Source of the DNA: an uncultured Phycisphaera sp.
Lineage (GTDB): Bacteria > Planctomycetota > Phycisphaerae > Phycisphaerales > SM1A02
NCBI GenBank assembly: GCA_937919685.1
Contig: CALFOM010000047.1
Coordinates: 1 to 57,347, forward strand
Reading direction: 5' to 3'
Length of the DNA stretch: 57,347 nucleotides
Position numbers and translations under genes: made by a program. Positions within the stretch are counted from its first letter, which is position 1. Each line of letters opens with the position of its first letter. Positions 7,817-16,112 of the stretch are shown here, in pieces. A model generated the notes under the pieces. The model saw nothing but the letters and a program-made list of their open reading frames with translations. It made no database searches and was not told the DNA's origin.

Positions 7817-9022
7817 ATGGCACACTCTGAAACGAAATCCGACTGGCACCTCGATGACGGGCAACTCCAACGGTTGGTCGAGATTCGACATGACCTCCAT
7901 GCACACCCGGAGATTGGGTATGAGGAACATCGAACCAGCAAGGCGATTCAGGCCGAGCTGACCGACGCGGGAATCGCCCATGTCGGCGGTCTGGCCGGCG
8001 GCACCGGTGTCCTCGCGTGGATTCCTGGGAAGTCGGCGGAGCCTGCGATTGGACTTCGAGCAGACATCGACGCCCTTCCGATCGAAGAGGCGACCGGCCT
8101 GCCCTGGGCATCCACGTATCCGGGACGGATGCACGCCTGCGGCCATGACGGGCATACCACCGTGCTCTTGGGCGCGGCTCGCGCCCTCGCCGAAGAAGCC
8201 GCCGCCGGAACCCTCGAGCGATCCGTGGTGATGGTGTTCCAACCCGCCGAAGAAGGTGGCGGCGGCGGCGAACGGATGGTCCAAGACGGTTGCCTCGACG
8301 GCCGCGTGGCACCGTTCTCCGTCGGAAAGATGTTCGGACTGCATGGCTGGCCGGGTCTTGACGCCGGCATCGTGGGCACCAAGGACGGCCCGCTGCTTGC
8401 GGCTTCGGATCGCTTCGAGATCATCATCGAAGGGGAAGGTTGCCACGCCGCCTGGCCGCATTCAGGGCGTGATCCAATCGTTGCCGCCGCGGCCACGGTC
8501 GCCGGACTGCAGACGATCGTCTCCCGAAACGTGGACCCGCTGGACGCAGCGGTGGTGAGTGTCACCGTGCTCGAATCTGGGTCCGCATTCAACGTGATTC
8601 CAATGTCCGCTCGTCTGGGTGGAACGGCCCGGAGCCTTCGAGCCGAGATCCAAGATCTGATCGAAGCCCGCATCACCGCCGTCGCCGAATCGATCGCTTC
8701 GGCGCACGATTGCAAGGCCACGGTGCGGTACACCCGCGGATATCCCGTGACGGAGAATCATCCGGATGCGACCAATCGGTTTCGGGAGATCGCCCGCGCC
8801 GAAATCGGCGCGGACCGGCTGGTGGAGATCGATCGCCCGGCCATGGGCGGCGAGGACTTCGCGTACTACGGACAAGTCGTGCCAGCCTGTTTCTTTCTGC
8901 TCGGCCAACGGCCGACCGGCGAGGCCACGATGCCCGAGCTGCATTCCCCGCGCTACGACTTCAACGATTCGACGATCGAAACCGGCGTCCGACTGTTCCG
9001 ACGCCTGGCGATGGAGGCCTGA
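7817..9022 (+). CDS. M20-family amidohydrolase (N-acyl amino acid hydrolase type)
   Basis: 401 residues from ATG 7817. Hallmarks are RHDLHAHPEIGYEE (about 24-37), GLRADIDALPIEE (about 79-91), MHACGHDGHT (about 105-114) and VFQPAEEGGGGGERM (the Glu pair near 148), followed by the dimerisation domain and a C-terminal MGGEDFAYYGQ motif. This is the IAA-amino acid hydrolase/hippurate hydrolase/AbgB branch of M20, cytoplasmic metal-dependent enzymes that cleave N-acyl amino acids. The exact substrate cannot be read from the sequence. There is no signal peptide. The gene stands alone, with only a poor ribosome binding site. Confidence 0.92.
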   Translation: MAHSETKSDWHLDDGQLQRLVEIRHDLHAHPEIGYEEHRTSKAIQAELTDAGIAHVGGLAGGTGVLAWIPGKSAEPAIGLRADIDALPIEEATGLPWASTYPGRMHACGHDGHTTVLLGAARALAEEAAAGTLERSVVMVFQPAEEGGGGGERMVQDGCLDGRVAPFSVGKMFGLHGWPGLDAGIVGTKDGPLLAASDRFEIIIEGEGCHAAWPHSGRDPIVAAAATVAGLQTIVSRNVDPLDAAVVSVTVLESGSAFNVIPMSARLGGTARSLRAEIQDLIEARITAVAESIASAHDCKATVRYTRGYPVTENHPDATNRFREIARAEIGADRLVEIDRPAMGGEDFAYYGQVVPACFFLLGQRPTGEATMPELHSPRYDFNDSTIETGVRLFRRLAMEA

Positions 9023-9477
9023 GCAGGCGGCCCATTTTCGTCAGGGTCAACGCCGATCCGGCGAATTCCCACGCCGCAGACCTCGGCCTCGACACCCTCG
9101 GCGGTGAACCCTCTTGGTCCCCCCGAGCGAACGCCAGCATCATCAGCATCATGAGCATCATCAGCATCATGAGCATCATGAGCATCATCAGCATCATGGT
9201 GGCATCGCCCTCCGCGGGCTCTTTCGGGCGGCGGCGGCTCCGCCGGCCCGGCCCAGCCGGGCGGAATGACCAGGAACCGGACTCCGAAAAAGTTATCGGA
9301 CAATCCTCTGGTGAATGCGATCACGACCCTCCCAATGCCGGAACGTCAGGGAACATCGGGTCGGTGAACTGCCCGCAAATTAGAAAAAAACCTCGCCCAT
9401 CTGCCGGAGACGACTATTGTTGTGGTCTGCGGCAGAATCCGCAGATGATCCGTTTTATACCACCGAGAATTCCAGAC
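9023..9477. other. Non-coding gap between amidohydrolase and metalloprotease
   Basis: A 455-base stretch without a convincing gene. It holds the 9-bp minisatellite (9136-9198) and a perfect GC-rich inverted repeat GCCCGGC-CCA-GCCGGGC (9246-9262) without a following T tract. A second hairpin, TCTGCGG-CAGAAT-CCGCAGA (9426-9445), lies just before the metalloprotease start. Both strands are open through the repeat only because the unit is a multiple of three. No clear promoter was found. Confidence 0.6.
9136..9198. repeat. 9-bp minisatellite, seven units
   Basis: Seven head-to-tail copies of AGCATCATS, where the last base alternates C,G,C,G,G,C,G. The array is perfect apart from that position. 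It is intergenic, downstream of the amidohydrolase and upstream of the metalloprotease. Copy number may vary between strains. Confidence 0.95.
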
Positions 9478-11781
9478 ATGCTTCGATTCGACCAGCGTCA
9501 GAAAACCGCACGATTTCTTGCGCTCTCTTCGGCGATCGGCCTCGGCCTTTTGACGCTGGAAGCATCTTCTTCCGGTGACCGCCGTCCCACCCTAGAGACT
9601 CGCCAGACGTCGATCTCGCAGGTCATTCCGCCCGCCGACGTGGTACCCAGTCCACTTCGTCGCATCGGCGAGGACAACGGCACGTCGATCGAAGTCGCCG
9701 TCGATCCGGTGCTTTTGGAACAGGCCCGCCGGGCCGCCGAGGTGACCGGTCAAGTCCGCTTGGGCAACATCGAAATTCCGGGAGGCGGGTCGGTGAACCT
9801 CGACCTCACCCCCATTGACCCTTTTACGAGCGACGCGGTCTTTCTTGCCGTTGATGCTGGTGGCATCGAACGACACATCGACCGGCCGACGATCTTGGCC
9901 CTCGGTGGCACAGTCGAAGGCGCGGCGGGCAGCGATGCCTTTATTAGTTTCGGGCCGTCCGGGGTCGAAGGTTGGATTCGAGTCGACGACGTCGCTTTCG
10001 GAATCTCTGACGGGGTCGCCAACGGCCCGATCCTCATCCATCGATTGGACGCGCTGCCAGCGATCGACCCGGAGTTTCTCCAAGGCTTCTGTGGCGTCGA
10101 CGAAATCAAGCAGCCGTTCCAACTGATGAACGATCCTCGAGACGACGGATCCGACCCTGCCGCCGGCGGCGGCATCGCAGGAATCGAACCCGGGAGCTGT
10201 CGCCGAATTCAACTCGCAATCGAAACGGATCAAGAACTCCTCGGCATCTTTGGCGGCGACGAATCTGCCGCGATGAGCTACATCGGAACCCTCATTGCGG
10301 CGACGTCGCACATCTACATCCGGGATCACAACACCCGGGTCGCGGTGAACTGGTCACGCCTTTGGACCGACGAAGATCCTTGGAACGCCGGCAATACCGG
10401 TGACCAACTGTCGCAGTTTCGGAACTACTGGGAGACCAACATGGGCTTCGTCCAGCGAGACCTGACCCATTTTCTCAGTGGCCGAGGCCTCGGAGGCGGG
10501 GTCGCCTGGCTGAACGCGCTTTGTTCGAGCTTCAACTACGCGGTGAGTGCCAATCTCGGGGGTTCTTTCCCGTACCCGGTCGAACACAACAACGCCGCCA
10601 ACTGGGACCTCTTTGTTTTTACCCACGAGCTAGGGCATAACGTCGGATGCCCGCACACCCACGATATTGGCGTGGACAACTGTGCTGGCGGTGACTGTTC
10701 GGTCTCGCCCAACGGCACGATCATGAGTTACTGCCACACTTGTCCCGGCGGTCTCGCGAACGTCCGGATGGAGTTCTGCCCCGAAAACATTGATCGCGCC
10801 AACTCGCACATCAACTCCGTGCCTTGCGACTACGAAGTCACGCCTGAGACCATCGCGGTGAACGACTTCCGCATCGTCGAGGAAGCCGTCCCAACGTTGA
10901 TCGACGTCCTCTTCAACGATGGCGGAACCGAGTGCGGCCTCGGGAATATCCAGAACTTTGATCCGATCTCCACCGCTGGTGGCACGATCGAACGGGTCGA
11001 AGGCGTGGGCCCAGACGGCCGTGACGTCCTTCGATACACCTCGCCGGCCGGCTACGTGGGGTATGACTTCTTCGACTACGTCAACCGAGCCAACTCAATT
11101 CCGGATACCGGCTCGGTGACGATTCAGATCGAGGGCCTTCTTCCGCCTGACGATCCGACCGGGACCACGCCCGGCATTCTCGCCGCCTACTACGACCTTG
11201 CCCTTCCGTCTGTCCTTCCAGACTTCGACACGCTCGAGCCGTTTGATGAAAGCGTCTGGAGTCGAATCGATTTCGCATCCACCAACGGTGAATTCGCGGA
11301 CACCGGCCGATCGGACAACGTCGGCGTCCTCTGGACCGGATGGATCGATGTACCCGAATCGGGTTCCTGGACCTTCGGCACCGAGTCCGACGACGGAAGC
11401 CGGTTGTGGATCGGTACCCAATTGGTGGTCGAGAACGATGGACTCCACGGCATGCAGGAACGAACAGGATCGATCGGTCTCCAAGCTGGCAAGCACGCCA
11501 TCACCATCGGTTTCTTCGAACGAGGCGGCGGTGCCGGGTGCATCGCCCGTGCCAGTGGTCCGGGCATGTCTTACGGGGTGATCCCTGATGAGATGTGGTC
11601 CTACGGAAGCGGGGAATCGCCTTCTGCGGATCTCAACGGGGACGACATGGTCAATGGTGCCGATCTGGGCTTGCTGTTGGCCGGCTGGGGCGAACCTGGC
11701 CCCACCGATCTCAACGGCGATGGCACCACTAACGGGGCTGATCTCGGACTCCTCCTAGCCGCCTGGACGGCCGGCCCCTAG
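9478..11781 (+). CDS. Secreted zincin metalloprotease with PA14 and dockerin-like tail
   Basis: 767 residues from ATG 9478; ATG 9445 is in frame but sits in a hairpin. An N-terminal hydrophobic stretch (about 12-30) looks like a signal sequence. Residues about 383-393 read HELGHNVGCPH, the HExxHxxGxxH zinc site of metzincins, with HTHDIGVDNC after it and a downstream SYCHTC Met-turn-like region (reprolysin-like, M12B group). A short domain beginning AVNDFRIVEEAVPTLIDVLFND resembles bacterial Ig/cadherin-like spacers. Residues about 567-705 are a PA14 domain (YYDL, WTFGTESDDGSRLWI), usually carbohydrate- or ligand-binding. The end carries two dockerin-like repeats (DLNGDDMVNGADLGLLLAGW and its copy). 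It is likely an extracellular protease held by that tail. Confidence 0.93.
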   Translation: MLRFDQRQKTARFLALSSAIGLGLLTLEASSSGDRRPTLETRQTSISQVIPPADVVPSPLRRIGEDNGTSIEVAVDPVLLEQARRAAEVTGQVRLGNIEIPGGGSVNLDLTPIDPFTSDAVFLAVDAGGIERHIDRPTILALGGTVEGAAGSDAFISFGPSGVEGWIRVDDVAFGISDGVANGPILIHRLDALPAIDPEFLQGFCGVDEIKQPFQLMNDPRDDGSDPAAGGGIAGIEPGSCRRIQLAIETDQELLGIFGGDESAAMSYIGTLIAATSHIYIRDHNTRVAVNWSRLWTDEDPWNAGNTGDQLSQFRNYWETNMGFVQRDLTHFLSGRGLGGGVAWLNALCSSFNYAVSANLGGSFPYPVEHNNAANWDLFVFTHELGHNVGCPHTHDIGVDNCAGGDCSVSPNGTIMSYCHTCPGGLANVRMEFCPENIDRANSHINSVPCDYEVTPETIAVNDFRIVEEAVPTLIDVLFNDGGTECGLGNIQNFDPISTAGGTIERVEGVGPDGRDVLRYTSPAGYVGYDFFDYVNRANSIPDTGSVTIQIEGLLPPDDPTGTTPGILAAYYDLALPSVLPDFDTLEPFDESVWSRIDFASTNGEFADTGRSDNVGVLWTGWIDVPESGSWTFGTESDDGSRLWIGTQLVVENDGLHGMQERTGSIGLQAGKHAITIGFFERGGGAGCIARASGPGMSYGVIPDEMWSYGSGESPSADLNGDDMVNGADLGLLLAGWGEPGPTDLNGDGTTNGADLGLLLAAWTAGP

Positions 11782-11858
11782 AACGACGCCGCCCCCTATC
11801 AGAGGCACTGTCGAAACCCGCAAAAAATCATTTCCAAGATCCAAGCGCGAATTCGCTG

Positions 11859-11887
11859 TTGGCATCAGAGCCCGAGTTCGCTACACT
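11859..11887 (+). promoter_or_regulatory. Candidate sigma-70 promoter of rplKAJL
   Basis: TTGGCA (11859-11864) and TACACT (11882-11887) are separated by exactly 17 bases, each one or two bases from consensus. Transcription would start near 11894, leaving a leader of about 105 bases before rplK. The leader includes a good GGGAGG ribosome binding site close to the ATG at 11999. Confidence 0.6.
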
Positions 11888-11998
11888 GCCCGGCTCAACT
11901 CAAACCGCAAGCACTACTGGGCTGCGGCGACCACTTGTCCGGTCGCTGCCTCCGGGGCCTCCGAAGAGGAGCCGGATCCTGGTGGGAGGTAGAAAATC

Positions 11999-12424
11999 AT
12001 GGCCAAGAAGGTCACCAAAGTATTCAAAATCATGGCACCCGGCGGCAAAGCGACGCCTGCGCCACCCATCGGTCCCGCACTTGGCGCCAACGGCGTCAAT
12101 CCGGGCCAGTTCGTCACCGCATTCAACGATCGAACGAAGGACTTAAACGGAAAGATCGTGGGCTGTGTCATCACCGTCTACGAAGACCGGTCCTTCGACT
12201 TCGAAATCAAGGCCTCACCGGCCTCTATCCTCATCAAGACCGCGCTCAATCTCGAGAGCGGTTCGAGTGAGCCCCATATCAAGAAGGTCGGCACGCTCAC
12301 TCAGGACCAGCTCCGGGCGATCGCCGAAGAGAAGATGCCGGACATGAACTCGGGCAGCATCGAGACCGCGATGAAAGTCATCGCCGGTACGGCTCGTTCC
12401 ATGGGCGTCGAGGTGGAGAACTGA
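11999..12424 (+). CDS. rplK: 50S ribosomal protein L11
   Basis: 141 residues, the standard length. It opens AKKVTKVFKIMAPGGKATPA and continues with PPIGPALGANGVN, the proline-rich N-terminal domain signature, then the C-terminal rRNA-binding domain ending in AGTARSMGVEVEN. L11 with 23S rRNA forms the base of the GTPase-associated stalk. It is the first gene of a four-gene ribosomal operon, preceded by GGGAGG, and is followed after two bases by rplA. The usual upstream partners secE and nusG are absent. Confidence 0.99.
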   Translation: MAKKVTKVFKIMAPGGKATPAPPIGPALGANGVNPGQFVTAFNDRTKDLNGKIVGCVITVYEDRSFDFEIKASPASILIKTALNLESGSSEPHIKKVGTLTQDQLRAIAEEKMPDMNSGSIETAMKVIAGTARSMGVEVEN

Positions 12425-12426
12425 TT

Positions 12427-13104
12427 ATGCCGAAGTTCACCAAACGACAGCAAGCCAATCTCGAACTCGTCCCAGAGACCCCCGTCTCCGCTGCAGAGGC
12501 CATCAAGGTTCTCAAGAGCTTCAAGGAGACGAAGTTCGATCAGTCAATCAACGTGGTCGCGAGCCTCGGAATCAATCCGAAGCAGGCCGATCAGGCACTT
12601 CGCGGATCGATCTCGATGCCCAAGGGGATCGGCCGGTCCGCTCGTGTCATCGCATTTTGCAACAGCGACAAGGTTCCTGGAGCGATTGAGTCCGGGGCCA
12701 TCGAGGCCGGTTGCGAAGAACTCGTCGCGAAGGTAGCCGGCGGCTGGACGGAATTCGATGTGGCGATCGCCAGCCCTGACGTGATGCGGTTCGTTGGAAC
12801 GCTCGGAAAGGTTCTGGGCCCGAAGGGTCTGATGCCGAGTCCGAAGGCGGGCACCGTGACGCCGGATGTCAAGACAGCGGTCGCGGAGTTCGCGGCTGGC
12901 AAACAGGAGTACCGGAACGACGATGGCGGAAACGTCCATATCGTGGTCGGGAAGATGAGTTTCTCCGAGACAGACCTCTTGGAGAACCTCATGTTCTTCA
13001 TCGAGACCGTCGAGAAGATCAAGCCGGCCGCCGCAAAGGGCCTGTACTTCAAGAAAGTCGTGGTCTCCGGCACCATGACCCCTGGCGTGCAGATCGCCCT
13101 CTGA
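12427..13104 (+). CDS. rplA: 50S ribosomal protein L1
   Basis: 225 residues, close to the family norm. It contains the L1 signature region KVLGPKGLMPSPKAGTVTPD and the flanking domain-I strands (SINVVASLGINPKQADQALRG). L1 forms the mobile L1 stalk at the E site and in many bacteria represses its own operon by binding the leader mRNA. It starts two bases after rplK and ends 19 bases before rplJ, so the three are one transcription unit. Confidence 0.99.
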   Translation: MPKFTKRQQANLELVPETPVSAAEAIKVLKSFKETKFDQSINVVASLGINPKQADQALRGSISMPKGIGRSARVIAFCNSDKVPGAIESGAIEAGCEELVAKVAGGWTEFDVAIASPDVMRFVGTLGKVLGPKGLMPSPKAGTVTPDVKTAVAEFAAGKQEYRNDDGGNVHIVVGKMSFSETDLLENLMFFIETVEKIKPAAAKGLYFKKVVVSGTMTPGVQIAL

Positions 13105-13123
13105 CCCTCGCTGGAGCCCAACC

Positions 13124-13669
13124 ATGAGCAAACCCGTCAAGGAAATGATCATCGACGAATACCGACGCCGTTTCGAAAACGTCGGCGGTGGCGTCATCCT
13201 TCAGATTCGTGGCATGGATGCGTTGGAGAACAATGAGTTCCGCAACGAACTTCGCAAGAAGTCCATCCATATCACCGTCTTGAAGAACACACTCGCCAAG
13301 AAAGCGTTCGCCGGCACCGATCTTGAGGTGCTATTCCCCGCATTGACGGGGCCTGCAGCGCTCGCCTTTGGTGCCGAAAGTCCCGTGGACGTCGCTCGCG
13401 AAATCGTCGATTGGGCCAAGAAGGTCAAGGCGCTCGAACTCTGCGCGGCGTCGATCGACGGCGTGTACTTCGAAGGGGAGGCCGGCGTGAAGGCGCTCGC
13501 CAAGTTCCCGACCCGTGCGGAGGCACAGTCGACCGTGGTCACCATCCTCCTCACCCCCCACCGCAACGTCGTGGGCTGCGCCAAGAGCCCCGGTTCGAAG
13601 TTGATGAGCGTCGTCAAGTCGCTCGAGGAAAAGCTCGAAGACGGAGAGGTCATCGCCAAGGTCGGATGA
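13124..13669 (+). CDS. rplJ: 50S ribosomal protein L10
   Basis: 181 residues. The N-terminal rRNA-binding domain has the expected pattern (ILQIRGMDALENNEFRNELR, then ITVLKNTLAKKAF). The C-terminal helix, which carries L7/L12 dimers, is represented by the SVVKSLEEKLEDGEVIAKVG end. It is slightly longer than the 165-175 residues usual elsewhere. It lies between rplA and rplL, with a 126-base spacer before rplL that is unusually long for this operon and contains a small hairpin. Confidence 0.98.
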   Translation: MSKPVKEMIIDEYRRRFENVGGGVILQIRGMDALENNEFRNELRKKSIHITVLKNTLAKKAFAGTDLEVLFPALTGPAALAFGAESPVDVAREIVDWAKKVKALELCAASIDGVYFEGEAGVKALAKFPTRAEAQSTVVTILLTPHRNVVGCAKSPGSKLMSVVKSLEEKLEDGEVIAKVG

Positions 13670-13742
13670 CCGATGCGACGATCGAACCCTCACTCATTTT
13701 TTGTCCCTTTCCCGCCGCCCTGACTGGCCCTTTTGGGTTAAA

Positions 13743-13758
13743 GCTCGAATGTTCGAGC
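13743..13758 (+). promoter_or_regulatory. Hairpin in the rplJ-rplL spacer
   Basis: GCTCGAA-TG-TTCGAGC is a perfect inverted repeat (functionally a 5-bp stem with a six-base loop) about 40 bases before rplL. It has no T tract directly after it, so a processing or attenuation role is more likely than termination. Function is inferred from position only. Confidence 0.35.
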
Positions 13759-13795
13759 CCTCTTGGGGGGCAACACAAGTGGAACGGAGTTTCCA

Positions 13796-14218
13796 ATGTC
13801 CGAAGAAGCAACTCAAGCAACTGAAGCAAAGACCTTTGACGCAAAGATCACCAAGATGGGCGACGAGATCGCCGGTCTGACCCTCAAGGAAGCTGTCGAC
13901 CTCGCCGACTACATGAAGGACGCCTACGGCATCGAGCCCGCTGCTGGCGGCGCCGTCATGATGGCTGGTGGTGGTGACGGCGACGTTGATGCCGGCGAAG
14001 CCGAGCAGACCGAGTTCGACGTGATCCTCGAAGCCGCTGGCGACAAGAAGATCCAGTGCATCAAGGCGGTCCGCGAAGCGACCGGCCTCGGTCTCAAGGA
14101 GGCCAAGGCAATCGTCGACAGCGCCCCCATGGCGGTCAAAGAGAAGATCACCAAGGACGAAGCCGAAACCCTCAAGACCCTTCTCGAGGAAGCCGGCGCG
14201 ACCGTCGCGATCAAGTGA
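13796..14218 (+). CDS. rplL: 50S ribosomal protein L7/L12
   Basis: 140 residues from ATG 13796, preceded by ACGGAG. The N-terminal dimerisation domain ([26 protein letters not shown]) is joined by an Ala/Gly hinge ([17 protein letters not shown]) to the C-terminal factor-binding domain ([20 protein letters not shown]-like, then [20 protein letters not shown]). The C-terminal domain recruits translation GTPases. It is longer than the usual 120-130 residues because of N-terminal and hinge extension. It is the last gene of the operon and is followed by a strong terminator instead of rpoB. Confidence 0.99.
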   Translation: MSEEATQATEAKTFDAKITKMGDEIAGLTLKEAVDLADYMKDAYGIEPAAGGAVMMAGGGDGDVDAGEAEQTEFDVILEAAGDKKIQCIKAVREATGLGLKEAKAIVDSAPMAVKEKITKDEAETLKTLLEEAGATVAIK

Positions 14219-14258
14219 TCGGAGCGGCATTCGCCGCCTCAATCAGGTGAAGATTCAT

Positions 14259-14295
14259 CAGCGACCCCGCCTTGAAGGCGGGGTCGCTGTCGTTT
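14259..14295 (+). terminator. Terminator of the rplKAJL operon
   Basis: A perfect 13-bp stem (CAGCGACCCCGCC / GGCGGGGTCGCTG) with a TTGAA loop, followed by TCGTTTC. The stem is very stable but the T tract is poor. It lies about 40 bases after the rplL stop. Confidence 0.75.
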
Positions 14296-14347
14296 CAAGG
14301 CCGGCATTCCCAATTTACCCTCGATGTGGCGGGTTATCCTTCTGAGC

Positions 14348-16024
14348 ATGACATCGAACTCCATCCGACTTATTCGATTGATTCCTGTCTTCCTGATGCT
14401 GATCGCGATGACGTCGACCGTCCGGGCTTCGTCCTCGGATAGGCCGATGAACCTTGTCTGGATCTCGGTCGAGGACATGAGTTCTTGGCTCGGCTGTTAC
14501 GGCGATGCCACCGTGCCCACACCGAACGTGGATCGACTCGCCACCGAGGGCATCCGCTACCTCAACGCCTTCGCCACCACGCCGGTCTGTGCGCCCTCCC
14601 GTTCGACGCTGATCACTGGCAAGTGGCCCACCGAAATCGGATCGATGCACATGCGCACCGGCAACCAGAGTCGTGCGGCGCTGTCGCGAAATCCCGAGGC
14701 ATACGCGGACATTCCGAACTACGAGGCGGTTCCGCCGTCGGAGGTCCGCTGTTTTCCAGAGTTACTTCGAGCCGAAGGCCGCTTCTGTACGAATCGCAGC
14801 AAGACCGACTATCAGTTCAAAGCGCCCGCGACGACCTGGGATCGCACGGGCGGAAAAGCCCATTGGAAAGGCCGAAGAACGGCTGATCAGCCGTTCTTCG
14901 CAGTATTCAATCTGACCGTGACCCATGAGAGCGGCACCTTCGCCAAGCAGTCCCGAGAACCGAAGGTTGCCGACCCTGCATCCGTGGCCGTCCCGCCCTA
15001 TTACCCCGACACCCCGACGGTCCGTGACGACATCGCCCGCACCTACGACAACATCGCCGCGATGGATCGGCAGGTCGGGAGGATCCTGAAGGAACTCGAA
15101 GACGCGGGAGAACTCGAGAACACCGTCGTGATGTTCTTCAGCGATCACGGGGTCGGTCTCCCTCGAGGCAAGCGCTGCATCTATGACTCTGGCACCCGAA
15201 TTCCGTTGATCATCCGATGGCCGGCGGCGATGGACCGCCGAGGGGTCGATGACCGCGTGGTCTCCTTCGTCGACTTCGCCCCCACCGCCCTGTCCATCTG
15301 CGGCATTCGCCCGCCGATCTGGATGTCTGGTCGCGCCTTTGCCGGGGAGTACACCGCCCCCGGAACGGGGTTCGCCTTCCTCCACGCCGATCGAATGGAC
15401 GCCGTCCTAGATCGCACTCGCGCCGTCACCGATGGCCGGTACCGCTACGTGCGGAATCTCATGCCATCGCGGCCTCGACTCTACAACGTCGCCTACGCTG
15501 AACAAATTCCGATGATGGCCGACATCCACGCCCTCCGAGCCTCTGGTGATGCGACCACTGATCAGTGGCAACTGGTGGATGGCACCAAGCCCGCGGAAGA
15601 GTTCTACGACACCGCCTCCGACCCACATGAAGTCAGAAATCTCATCGCGGATCCTTCGCAGACCGAACGGATCACTCGTCTTCGCGCGACGTTAGCGGCG
15701 TGGATGCAGGACACCGGCGATCTCGGACTCCTCTCCGAGGGCGACATGGTGCGACGGCACCTCTGGCACGGCGCTCCGCAGAAGCCAGCCACCGCACTGC
15801 CCACCCTCGCGATCGAGATCATCGATGGACGTCGCCACGCGGTCGTCGAGTGCGAGACTGAAGGCGCCTCACTCGGCTGGCGTCTCGAAGGTGAGTCGAC
15901 GTGGCATCTCGTCGATGGACCGATCCGGCTGCCGGATGACGCCACGAAGATCGAAGTCCTCGCCCATCGCATCGGGTACGTCCCTCGGACAAGCACTGGG
16001 CCAGTCTCCCCCGTCGTGGAGTGA
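14348..16024 (+). CDS. Secreted sulfatase (heparan N-sulfatase/arylsulfatase-like)
   Basis: 558 residues from ATG 14348. A typical signal peptide (LIRLIPVFLMLIAMTSTVRA) precedes MNLVWISVEDMSSWLGCYGD. The formylglycine motif CAPSRSTLITG begins at about Cys 81, and Cys in the C-x-P-S-R context is modified to formylglycine in active sulfatases. FFSDHGVGLPRGKRCIYDSGTRIP is the metal/substrate segment seen in N-sulfoglucosamine sulfohydrolase-like enzymes. The early metal site reads ED, not the usual DD. The likely role is periplasmic or extracellular desulfation of algal or animal polysaccharides, common in marine planctomycetes. The C-terminal about 80 residues form an extra small domain. The next gene is the RiPP-like precursor, 88 bases downstream. 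Confidence 0.95.
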   Translation: MTSNSIRLIRLIPVFLMLIAMTSTVRASSSDRPMNLVWISVEDMSSWLGCYGDATVPTPNVDRLATEGIRYLNAFATTPVCAPSRSTLITGKWPTEIGSMHMRTGNQSRAALSRNPEAYADIPNYEAVPPSEVRCFPELLRAEGRFCTNRSKTDYQFKAPATTWDRTGGKAHWKGRRTADQPFFAVFNLTVTHESGTFAKQSREPKVADPASVAVPPYYPDTPTVRDDIARTYDNIAAMDRQVGRILKELEDAGELENTVVMFFSDHGVGLPRGKRCIYDSGTRIPLIIRWPAAMDRRGVDDRVVSFVDFAPTALSICGIRPPIWMSGRAFAGEYTAPGTGFAFLHADRMDAVLDRTRAVTDGRYRYVRNLMPSRPRLYNVAYAEQIPMMADIHALRASGDATTDQWQLVDGTKPAEEFYDTASDPHEVRNLIADPSQTERITRLRATLAAWMQDTGDLGLLSEGDMVRRHLWHGAPQKPATALPTLAIEIIDGRRHAVVECETEGASLGWRLEGESTWHLVDGPIRLPDDATKIEVLAHRIGYVPRTSTGPVSPVVE

Positions 16025-16112
16025 TTCATCGGTCGAAGCCAGACGTCTGATCCGCGATGACAGCCCCACCCCGCGGCGTCCGAAATGGGTTTCTACGGCC
16101 AACGCCGCGTTC

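Noticed and set aside
8953-9324. Minus-strand frame with His-Asp-Ala repeats
   Set aside because: The repeat in the protein is only the translation of the 9-bp minisatellite; the flanks are not coding-like and overlap the end of the amidohydrolase.
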